NCBI RefSeq assembly: GCF_000714535.1
Contig: NZ_AUND01000042.1
Coordinates: forward strand, 52,747-116,746
Reading direction: 5' to 3'
Source of the DNA: Thioclava pacifica DSM 10166
GTDB lineage: Bacteria > Pseudomonadota > Alphaproteobacteria > Rhodobacterales > Rhodobacteraceae
DNA length: 64,000 nucleotides
Part shown: one piece after another, positions 1 through 7,161 of the stretch
How positions within the stretch are numbered: the stretch's first letter is position 1
Layout of the letters: the number at the start of each line of letters is the position of its first letter
Program-made: the position numbers and the translations under genes
Notes under the pieces: generated by a model
The model's database searches: none
What the model was told of the DNA's origin: nothing
The model's input: only the letters and a program-made list of their open reading frames with translations

Positions 1-17
1 CTCTCATGCAAGCGCGC

Positions 18-797
18 TCAGATCGAGATATTGTTGGCGCCGCCGTCAAGCATCACGTTCTGGCCGATCATGAAGCCGGCATGGACCGAGCACATGAAAG
101 CGCAGGTCGCGCCGAACTCCTCGGGCGTGCCGTAGCGGCGGGCGGGGATGGTGGCGCAACGCTCGGCTTTCGCCTCCTCGAGGCTGATCCCCTTCGCTTT
201 CGCAACGCCCGTGTCGAGCGAGATCGCGCGGTCGGTGGCGTGGATGCCCGGCAGCAGGTTGTTGATGTTCACGCCATGCGGGGCGACCTGACGCGCGGTG
301 CCCGCGACGAAACCGGTGAGGCCGGAGCGCGCGGCGTTCGACAGACCCAGCGCAGAGATCGGCGCGCGCACCGATTGCGAGGTGATGTTGACGACGCGGC
401 CCCAGCCGCGCTCGATCATGCCCGGAAGCGTTGCCTGCATCATCGCGATCGGGGCCAGCATGTTCGCATCGAGCGCCTTGATGAAATCTTCGCGCGACCA
501 GTCGGTCCACATGCCCGGGGGCGGCCCCCCCGCATTGGTCACGAGGATATCCACCGCGCCTGCCGCGTCGAGCACGGCCGCGCGGCCTTCGGGGGTGGTG
601 ATATCGGCGGCGACGGGAATGACCGAGACGCCGGTCGCAGCCTCGATGTCATTGGCGGTCGCGGCCAGCGCATCGGCACCGCGCGCATTGAGGACCAGGT
701 CGACCCCCGCCTCGGCCAGCGCCATCGCGCAGCCCCGCCCGAGCCCTTTCGAGCTTGCACAAACGATTGCCTTGCGGCCTCTGATCCCGAGATCCAT
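18..797 (-). CDS. SDR family NAD(P)-dependent oxidoreductase
   Basis: A 259-residue short-chain dehydrogenase/reductase, the usual length for the classical family. The N-terminus carries a nucleotide-binding glycine motif (residues about 12-20, ASSKGLGRG) and the NAG motif follows near residue 95. The catalytic region is altered: the segment ITSQSVRAPI then LSNAARSG has Ser-Asn where classical members have Tyr-x-x-x-Lys, so the catalytic Tyr is not in its usual place; this subgroup is common in proteobacteria and annotated only as SDR. The ATG at 797 is chosen because AGGAGAGG lies just upstream and the glycine motif starts 12 residues in; the frame stays open further upstream without family similarity. 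Substrate unknown. It is divergent from the Hint-domain gene. Confidence 0.85.
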   Translation of the reverse strand: MDLGIRGRKAIVCASSKGLGRGCAMALAEAGVDLVLNARGADALAATANDIEAATGVSVIPVAADITTPEGRAAVLDAAGAVDILVTNAGGPPPGMWTDWSREDFIKALDANMLAPIAMMQATLPGMIERGWGRVVNITSQSVRAPISALGLSNAARSGLTGFVAGTARQVAPHGVNINNLLPGIHATDRAISLDTGVAKAKGISLEEAKAERCATIPARRYGTPEEFGATCAFMCSVHAGFMIGQNVMLDGGANNISI

Positions 798-984
798 TTC
801 GCGCTCCTCTCCTGTCAGTCCGGCCGCGGCCGGGTTTGGCTGCACAATAGCTTGCCCCGCCCGGGCGGCAAGCGCATCCATGCACAGGCGCTTGCATGCA
901 ACATTGCTTGACCCTGGGGCGGGCAGGGCGGTAAGCGAAGACAAATACCCACGCAGGACGCCCGAACGGGCGAGGGGAGCGCGC

Positions 985-1968
985 GTGACGAAGCCCAGCC
1001 AGACCGTCCATGTCTTCGACGCCGAGGATATCTGGGTGACTTCGGGCGCCAATCAGGGCGACGGGCTTGGGCCGGCGGAGACCTGCGAACCGGGCGATAT
1101 TTACCAGCTCGACCGTCAGGCCATGCCGCGCAAGCTGATCCTCGCACAGAGCGGTGCGCAGGCGGAGGTGGTCGAGGGGTCCGAGTTTGGTGCGCAGGGC
1201 GATCCTCTGATCCTCGTTGCGCGGCATCTGATGATGACGCCCGATGGCGACACGGTCGACGTGCTGCTGATCCGGCATGACCCGCAAGGCCGCCACTTCG
1301 CGCTGCCGCTTTCGCCGATCGCCCCACGGCTCGACTACACGCTGCTGGAGGCCAGCGACGACCCGGGCGAGGTTCAGCTCGTGGATCTGGTCTGTGTGGC
1401 GTTCACGACCGGCACGATGATCACGCTCGCGGGCGGGGCGCAGATGCCGATCGAACAGCTCAAGGCCGGTGATCGGGTGCTGACGCGCGACAACGGCCCG
1501 CAACCGGTGCAGCTCGTCGCCAAGGCCACGATGCGTGCTCTGGGAAGTTTTGCGCCCGTTGTGATCTCGGCGGGCGTCTTGGGAAATGAGGGCGATCTGG
1601 TGGTCTCGCCGCATCACCGGGTCTTTCTCTACCGGCGCGGCAAGCAGAAGCTGGCCGATACTTCCGAGATCCTCGTGCAGGCCAAGCATCTTGTCGATGA
1701 CGAGAATGTCTGGCGCCGCGAGGGTGGGTTCGTCGATTACTATGCGCTGGTCTTCGAGCGCCACGAGATCATCTATGCCGAGGGTATTCCGGTCGAGAGC
1801 CTGATGGTGTCGGAGGCGACGTTGTCGCTTCTGCCCGAGGAGCTTGGCACGGAGATCTCGGCGCGTCTGCCCGATCTCGCGCATCGGCCGCATTTCGGCA
1901 CCGAAGCGACGCGCGAATTGCTCGACCGTATCGGGCGTGAGCAGATTTTCCGCAAGCGTAAGCCTTGA
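985..1968 (+). CDS. Hint-domain protein (Hedgehog/intein-like)
   Basis: A 327-residue protein with GTG start, preceded by GAGGGGAG. Residues about 137-275 form a Hint module: block A (AFTTGT), the following VEDL-like segment (PIEQLKAGDRVLTRDNG) and the block-B-like SPHHRVFLY. Hint domains in inteins and Hedgehog proteins cleave or splice themselves through a Cys or Ser at block A position 1. Here that position is Ala139 (Val-Cys-Val-Ala-Phe-Thr-Thr-Gly-Thr), with a Cys two residues earlier, so autoprocessing is doubtful. No signal peptide or repeat domain is visible. Such proteins are numerous in Rhodobacterales and mostly of unknown function. The gene stands alone, divergent from the SDR gene. 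Confidence 0.8.
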   Translation: MTKPSQTVHVFDAEDIWVTSGANQGDGLGPAETCEPGDIYQLDRQAMPRKLILAQSGAQAEVVEGSEFGAQGDPLILVARHLMMTPDGDTVDVLLIRHDPQGRHFALPLSPIAPRLDYTLLEASDDPGEVQLVDLVCVAFTTGTMITLAGGAQMPIEQLKAGDRVLTRDNGPQPVQLVAKATMRALGSFAPVVISAGVLGNEGDLVVSPHHRVFLYRRGKQKLADTSEILVQAKHLVDDENVWRREGGFVDYYALVFERHEIIYAEGIPVESLMVSEATLSLLPEELGTEISARLPDLAHRPHFGTEATRELLDRIGREQIFRKRKP

Positions 1969-2073
1969 ACGCCTCTTGCGCGTGACTTGACGCCGGGATC
2001 GGCGCGGTCCCCCTTGCCGCGCTACCCGCCCCGCACTACGCTCCGCTCAAAAGAGCTTACGAGCGGACCTTTC

Positions 2074-2772
2074 ATGCGTATCGGCATCCTTCAAACCGGC
2101 CAATCCCCTGACGTGCTGCGCGATCAGGCGGGTGACTATCCCGACATGTTCGAAACCCTTCTGGCAGGGCGCGGGCTGACGTTCGCGCGCTATGATGTCG
2201 AGCATATGCAGTTCCCGAAAGACGTGCATGAGTGCGAGGGATGGCTGATCACCGGCTCGCGCCACGGCGCCTATGAGGAGCACCCCTTCATCCCGCCGCT
2301 GGAGGATTTCATCCGCAAGGCGCATGAGGCGAAAGTGCCGATGGTGGGGATCTGCTTTGGCCACCAGATCATCGCGCAGGCGCTTGGCGGCGAGGTCGAG
2401 AAATTCGCGGGCGGCTGGGCCGTGGGTCCGCAGGACTATGATTTCGACGGCGAGACGGTGACGCTCAACGCCTGGCATCAGGATCAGGTGACCAAGCTGC
2501 CGCCCGGCGCCACGCCTGTCGCGGGCAATGATTTCTGCGCCTATCCGGCGCTCGTTTATGGCGATACGATATTCACCGTGCAGCCCCATCCCGAGTTCCG
2601 CGATACTTTCGTGGAAGGGCTGATGGACACGCGCGGGCGCGGCGTGGTGCCGGATAATCTGATGGAGGCGGCGCGCGCGAAGCTCGGTTCTCCCAATGGC
2701 TCGGCACGAATGGCTGCGCGGATCGCCGATTTCTTTCTACAGGAAAGGGCGCAGGCGCGCCCGGAAAGCTGA
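2074..2772 (+). CDS. Class I glutamine amidotransferase-like protein
   Basis: A 232-residue class I glutamine amidotransferase domain. The nucleophile elbow GICFGHQ places the catalytic Cys at residue 94; His172 and Glu174 in QPHPEF complete the triad. It lacks a synthetase domain, so it resembles stand-alone GMP-synthase-like or gamma-glutamyl hydrolase enzymes. It is the first of three closely packed genes (3 bp before the next start), followed by a glutamine synthetase-like ligase and a PuuB-like oxidase. In the Puu-type pathway a PuuD-type hydrolase of this fold releases GABA from gamma-glutamyl-GABA; that role here is inference. The start at 2074 is chosen because the conserved beta strand (RIGILQTG) begins there; upstream codons look non-coding. 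Confidence 0.85.
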   Translation: MRIGILQTGQSPDVLRDQAGDYPDMFETLLAGRGLTFARYDVEHMQFPKDVHECEGWLITGSRHGAYEEHPFIPPLEDFIRKAHEAKVPMVGICFGHQIIAQALGGEVEKFAGGWAVGPQDYDFDGETVTLNAWHQDQVTKLPPGATPVAGNDFCAYPALVYGDTIFTVQPHPEFRDTFVEGLMDTRGRGVVPDNLMEAARAKLGSPNGSARMAARIADFFLQERAQARPES

Positions 2773-2775
2773 CCG

Positions 2776-4140
2776 ATGAACTCGATGAAGGACTGGACCG
2801 ACCGTATCCCGCAGGCGGCGCGCGACTATCTTGAGGGCCGCCGCCTCGACGAGGTGGAGTGCATCGTCGCCGACATTGCCGGCGTGGCGCGCGGCAAGGC
2901 GATGCCCGCGTCGAAATTCCAGTTCCAGGACCGGTTCTTCCTGCCGAACTCGATCTTTTTGCAGACGATCACCGGCGAGTGGACGGACAACCCTTCGGGC
3001 GCCTTCACCGAGCCGGACATGATCCTCGTGCCCGATTTCTCGACGGCGACCGCCGCGCCTTGGACGGCCGACTGGACCTTGCAGATCATCCACGATGTCG
3101 AGGACCAGCAGGGCAACCCGGTGCCGATCGCGCCGCGCAACGTCCTCAAGCGCGTGCTCAGCCTTTACGAGGCCGAGGGCTGGAAGCCGGTCGTCGCGCC
3201 CGAAATGGAGTTCTTCCTTGTCGCGCGCAACGTGGACCCGAACCAGCCGATCATCCCGCCGATGGGCCGCTCGGGCCGTCGCGCGGCGGCGAAACAGGCC
3301 TATTCGATGTCGGCGGTCGATGAATACGGCAAGGTGATCGACGACATCTACGATTTCGCCGAACTTCAGGGCTTCGAGATCGACGGCATCTTGCAGGAAG
3401 GCGGCGCGGGCCAGATCGAGATCAACCTCGCCCATGGCGACCCGGTCGAGCTGGCCGACCAGATCTTCTACTTCAAGCGGCTGATCCGCGAGGCCGCGCT
3501 GCGCCACGATTGCTTCGCGACCTTCATGGCCAAACCGATCGAGGGCGAGCCGGGTTCGGCGATGCATATCCACCAATCGGTGATCGACATCGAGACCGGC
3601 GAGAACATCTTCTCGGATGAAAAGGGCGGCGAGACCGAGGCCTTCCTGCATTGCATCGCGGGGCTGCAAACCCATCTTCCGGCGGTGATCGCGCTGCTCG
3701 CGCCTTACGTGAACAGCTATCGCCGCTACGTTCCCGATTTCGCCGCACCCATCAATCTCGAATGGGGCCGCGACAACCGCACGACGGGGCTGCGCGTGCC
3801 GATCTCGGGGCCTGCCGCACGGCGGATCGAGAACCGTCTCGCGGGGATGGACTGCAACCCCTATCTCGGGCTCGCGGCCTCGCTCGCCTGTGCCTATCTG
3901 GGGCTGAAAGAGCAGCAGATGCCGAAGCCCGAATGTCTGGGCGACGCCTATATGTCGGCCGAGGACGTGCCGGTGAACCTTGGCGATGCGCTCGATCTCT
4001 TCTCGGAGGATGCGAAGATCCGCGATGTGCTCGGCCATGAATTCTGCGCCGTCTACGAGGCGGTCAAGCGCAACGAGTACAAGGAATTCCTGCAAGTGAT
4101 CTCGCCCTGGGAGCGTGAGCATCTTCTGCTGAACGTGTGA
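2776..4140 (+). CDS. Glutamine synthetase family protein (gamma-glutamylamine ligase-like)
   Basis: A 454-residue GS-fold ligase, near the length of PuuA/GlnA-like enzymes. Metal- and ATP-site segments are recognisable: GAGQIEINLAHGDP, the AMHIHQS strand and NRTTGLRVPISGPAARRIE with the arginines that bind glutamate and phosphate. The adenylylation tyrosine loop of true GlnA is absent and the C-terminus differs, consistent with ligation of glutamate to an amine rather than to ammonia. It sits between an amidotransferase-like hydrolase and a PuuB-like FAD oxidase, with gaps of 3 and 4 bp, which strongly suggests one operon for amine or polyamine use via gamma-glutamyl intermediates. The true substrate (putrescine, ethanolamine or another amine) cannot be read from the sequence. 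Confidence 0.88.
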   Translation: MNSMKDWTDRIPQAARDYLEGRRLDEVECIVADIAGVARGKAMPASKFQFQDRFFLPNSIFLQTITGEWTDNPSGAFTEPDMILVPDFSTATAAPWTADWTLQIIHDVEDQQGNPVPIAPRNVLKRVLSLYEAEGWKPVVAPEMEFFLVARNVDPNQPIIPPMGRSGRRAAAKQAYSMSAVDEYGKVIDDIYDFAELQGFEIDGILQEGGAGQIEINLAHGDPVELADQIFYFKRLIREAALRHDCFATFMAKPIEGEPGSAMHIHQSVIDIETGENIFSDEKGGETEAFLHCIAGLQTHLPAVIALLAPYVNSYRRYVPDFAAPINLEWGRDNRTTGLRVPISGPAARRIENRLAGMDCNPYLGLAASLACAYLGLKEQQMPKPECLGDAYMSAEDVPVNLGDALDLFSEDAKIRDVLGHEFCAVYEAVKRNEYKEFLQVISPWEREHLLLNV

Positions 4141-4144
4141 TCCG

Positions 4145-5446
4145 ATGAACCTGCTCTTTGCCAATGACCGCCGGGGTGAGCACCCGCCGAGCTACTACGC
4201 TGCGACAGCGCTGACCAAGAAACGCTGGCCGGAGCTGAAGGGGCAACAGCGTGCCGATATCTGTGTGATCGGTGGCGGTTTCACCGGGCTTTCGGCGGCT
4301 CTGCACCTGGCCGAGAAAGGCTTTTCGGTGATCCTGCTCGAAGCCCATCGCGTGGGCTTCGGCGCCTCGGGGCGCAATGGCGGTCAGGTGGGATCCGGTC
4401 AGCGGCTCGAACAGGACGAGCTGGAGAAGATCCACGGGCGCGAGATGGCGCATCGGCTTTGGGATATTGGTGAAGATGCGAAGGCGCTCGTGCGCGATCT
4501 GATCGCGCGCCATGAGATGGGGGTGACCTTCCATCCCGGCATCGCCCATGCCTGCCGCAGCGAGACCGAGGTCGCCCATTCGCACAAGATGGCCGAGAAG
4601 CTCGCCCGCGATTACGGCTATGACAAGATCGATCCGCTCTATCGCGAGGATCTGCGCGCGCTGCTGCCGTCCGAGGCCTATATCGGCGGCGATCTCGATC
4701 GTGGGGCAGGGCATCTGCATCCGCTCAATTTCGCGCAAGCTCTGGCGTTGGCCTGCGACAAGGCAGGGGTGACGATCCACGAGAGTTCTCTCGTTCATCA
4801 TATCCGCCCCGGAGAGCCGGTGCGCATCCAGACCCAGCATGGCCATGTCGATGCCGATCACCTGATCTTCGCGGCCAATGGCTATCTGGGGGATCTCTCG
4901 CCGCGCGTGGCTGCCCGCGTCATGCCGATCAACAATTTCATCCTCGCGACTGAACCGCTGGGCGATCGTGTCGACGAGGTGCTGCGCGCCAATATCGCCG
5001 TGGCCGATACCAAGTTCGTGGTGAATTACTGGCGACTGTCCGAGGATAACCGGCTGCTTTTCGGTGGTGGGGAGAGCTATGGCTACAAGTTTCCCGATAT
5101 CGTCGCGACCGTACGCAAGCCGATGCTCGAGGTTTATCCGGGCCTTGCCGATGTGCGCATTGATTACGCATGGGGCGGAACGCTTGCGATCACTCGCACC
5201 CGGATGCCCTATTTCGCCCGCCCACTGAAGAACGCGCTTTCGGCCAGCGGATTCTCTGGCCATGGCGTGGCGATGGGCACGATGGCGGGTAAGATCATGG
5301 CCGAGGCGGTTGCCGGGCAGGCCGAACGTTTCGATCTGATGGCCGGGCTCAAGGTGCCGAGCTTCCCGGGCGGTGCGCTCCTGCGCAGCCCGCTTCTGGT
5401 TGCGGCGATGACGTGGTTCTCGATGCGCGACAAGCTGGGCATTTAA
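4145..5446 (+). CDS. FAD-dependent oxidoreductase (DAO family, PuuB-like)
   Basis: A 433-residue flavoenzyme of the D-amino-acid oxidase family. The N-terminal region begins with a short lead and then the dinucleotide-binding motif IGGGFTGLSAALHLAEKG (about residues 41-58), followed by GASGRNGGQVGSG, typical of the gamma-glutamylputrescine oxidase/sarcosine oxidase group. A C-terminal SGHGVAMGTMAG segment matches the FAD-contact region of these enzymes. It begins 4 bp after the GS-like gene and is the last gene of the three-gene unit. PuuB oxidises the gamma-glutamylated amine to an aldehyde, giving H2O2 and ammonia; this role is inferred from family and context. No aldehyde dehydrogenase gene lies next to it. 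Confidence 0.88.
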   Translation: MNLLFANDRRGEHPPSYYAATALTKKRWPELKGQQRADICVIGGGFTGLSAALHLAEKGFSVILLEAHRVGFGASGRNGGQVGSGQRLEQDELEKIHGREMAHRLWDIGEDAKALVRDLIARHEMGVTFHPGIAHACRSETEVAHSHKMAEKLARDYGYDKIDPLYREDLRALLPSEAYIGGDLDRGAGHLHPLNFAQALALACDKAGVTIHESSLVHHIRPGEPVRIQTQHGHVDADHLIFAANGYLGDLSPRVAARVMPINNFILATEPLGDRVDEVLRANIAVADTKFVVNYWRLSEDNRLLFGGGESYGYKFPDIVATVRKPMLEVYPGLADVRIDYAWGGTLAITRTRMPYFARPLKNALSASGFSGHGVAMGTMAGKIMAEAVAGQAERFDLMAGLKVPSFPGGALLRSPLLVAAMTWFSMRDKLGI

Positions 5447-5513
5447 GGCACGAAACCGCCCGGTCTCGATTTCGTCATGAAATGGTCACTGGAGAAATAT
5501 CCACAGAGAGTGT

Positions 5514-5546
5514 AAGGTTTCCCAAATATCAGTTTCAGGAAACCTT
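5514..5546. promoter_or_regulatory. 9-bp inverted repeat abutting a start codon
   Basis: Perfect arms AAGGTTTCC (5514-5522) and GGAAACCTT (5538-5546) are separated by 15 bases and end 3 bases before the ATG at 5550. The only purine-rich stretch before that ATG (AGGAAA) lies in the right arm, so a transcript hairpin would cover the ribosome binding site. A DNA operator is equally possible. Confidence 0.5.
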
Positions 5547-5549
5547 GCC

Positions 5550-6734
5550 ATGCCGCGTGACGGACAAATCGCCCCGAACTGCTACGACGCCGAACCCATC
5601 CCCGAGGCCGCCCGCGCCGAGATCGACCGCCTGCTCGCAAGCGGCGATCTGTTCCGCTACACCTCGGAGAATGCCCCCGTCGCCCGGCTCGAAGCCGAGT
5701 TTGCAGAGTTCATGGGCGTGAAATACGCGGTCGCGGTGTCGTCCTGCTCGCAGGCGCTGTTCCTCGCGATGAAGGCGCTCGACCTGCCGCGGGACGCCCG
5801 CGTGTTGGTCCCGGCTTTCACCTTTGCGGCTGTACCCTCCGCCATTGTCCATGCCGATTGCGTGCCGGTGCTGGTCGAGGTGGGGTCGAATTACCGGATC
5901 GACCTCGATGATTTCCGCGCCAAGTTCGACGACAGCATCGACGCGGTGATGATTTCGCACATGCGCGGACACACCTCCGACATGGATGTGATCATGGAGC
6001 TCGCCGAAGAAAAGGGCGTGCCGGTCATCGAGGACGCGGCGCATTCGCTCGGGACGCTCTGGAATGGCAAGAAGATCGGCACGATCGGCAAGATCGGCTG
6101 CCTCTCTTTCCAGTCCTACAAGCTGATCAACGCGGGCGAGGGCGGCATCCTGCTGACCGACGACCCGGAACTGGCCGCGCGCGCCGTGATCATGTCGGGC
6201 GCTTACGAGCATAACTGGAAGAAACACCCCGGCCTGCAAAACTCCTTCGTGCAATGGCAGAACAAGCTGCCGCTTTATAACTGCCGGATGCAGAACCTCT
6301 CGGCTGCGGTGATCCGTCCGCAGATCCCGGAAGTGGATCGCCGTGTGAACGACGGCCGCGCGAACCACGATTATGTCGCGGAGCGGCTGAACACGAGCGA
6401 TTGGCTCGACGTGCCGCCTCCGCTCGGGCCCGAGACCCGCGCACCGGACTCGCTGCAATTCAACCTCGCGGGCGAGTGGACCGACGAAGAAGCCCGCAAG
6501 CTTCAAACCGAGGCGAAGGCCCGGGGCGTCGGCGTACAGGTTTTCGGTCTGAGCGAAGATAACGCGCGTGCCTATTGGAACTGGCAGTTCCTCGGCGATG
6601 TGCCGGAGCTGCCGAAGACCCGCGCGATGCTGATGCGCGCCTGCGACACGCGCCTTCCCGCGCGCCTCAAGCAGCCCGAGCTCGATTACATCGCCGATGC
6701 GATCCTCGAAGCGGTTGAGGTTGTAAAAGGGTAA
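5550..6734 (+). CDS. DegT/DnrJ/EryC1/StrS family aminotransferase
   Basis: A 394-residue fold-type I PLP enzyme of the DegT/DnrJ/EryC1/StrS family. The PLP-binding region IEDAAHSLGT (residues 160-169) is followed by the Schiff-base lysine at position 191 in FQSYKLINAGEGG. Members usually transaminate keto-sugars at C3 or C4, but some act on amino-acid-like substrates. There are no sugar-nucleotide genes nearby and it has its own promoter region and terminator, so it is an orphan and the substrate is unknown. The inverted repeat immediately before the start suggests dedicated regulation. Confidence 0.85.
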   Translation: MPRDGQIAPNCYDAEPIPEAARAEIDRLLASGDLFRYTSENAPVARLEAEFAEFMGVKYAVAVSSCSQALFLAMKALDLPRDARVLVPAFTFAAVPSAIVHADCVPVLVEVGSNYRIDLDDFRAKFDDSIDAVMISHMRGHTSDMDVIMELAEEKGVPVIEDAAHSLGTLWNGKKIGTIGKIGCLSFQSYKLINAGEGGILLTDDPELAARAVIMSGAYEHNWKKHPGLQNSFVQWQNKLPLYNCRMQNLSAAVIRPQIPEVDRRVNDGRANHDYVAERLNTSDWLDVPPPLGPETRAPDSLQFNLAGEWTDEEARKLQTEAKARGVGVQVFGLSEDNARAYWNWQFLGDVPELPKTRAMLMRACDTRLPARLKQPELDYIADAILEAVEVVKG

Positions 6735-6766
6735 TTCGGCCAGCCGAAGGCCAGCGGATAAAAACA

Positions 6767-6792
6767 GGGGCGCGAGTGATCGCGCCCCTTTT
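6767..6792. terminator. Bidirectional rho-independent terminator
   Basis: An 8-bp stem GGGGCGCG / CGCGCCCC with a 6-base loop is followed by TTTT on the plus strand and preceded by AAAAC, so it can stop transcripts from both the aminotransferase gene and the convergent coiled-coil protein gene. Confidence 0.8.
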
Positions 6793-6823
6793 CGTTTGTT
6801 CTCGCCTTGGCCTGTTTGTCCGC

Positions 6824-7150
6824 TTAAGCCTGCTGCATCCGCTCGATATAGGCGCGCAGTTCCTCGGCCTCGTGGCGGGCGTCGCGCAGCCCGTCCATCG
6901 CGGCGCGCAGTTCGGCCTCGGACTGGTTGAGCTGGTTGGTCAGCTCCGCCTCGCGCTGCTCGAAATAGGCGAGCGCCTGATCGCGCGTTTCCTCGGCTTC
7001 GTGCAGCGCTTGCGCCATCTGCTCCAGCTCGCCCATGTCGGCGCGGGTCACGCGGGTCAGGCGATGGATCAGCCAGCTCGCGAACCAGCCCAGGGCGAAA
7101 GCCACGAAGAGAATGATCGCGGTGGCGATGATGAATTCGGTGCGGTTCAT
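6824..7150 (-). CDS. Small membrane-anchored coiled-coil protein
   Basis: A 108-residue protein with one N-terminal transmembrane helix (residues about 6-27, IIATAIILFVAFALGWFASW), then a highly charged helix rich in Glu, Gln and Ala to the C-terminus that should form a coiled coil. It begins 11 bp after the OmpA-domain gene stop on the same strand, so the two are probably co-transcribed; a cell-envelope scaffold role is inference. No named family was recognised. Confidence 0.75.
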   Translation of the reverse strand: MNRTEFIIATAIILFVAFALGWFASWLIHRLTRVTRADMGELEQMAQALHEAEETRDQALAYFEQREAELTNQLNQSEAELRAAMDGLRDARHEAEELRAYIERMQQA

Positions 7151-7161
7151 ATCCTGTCCCC

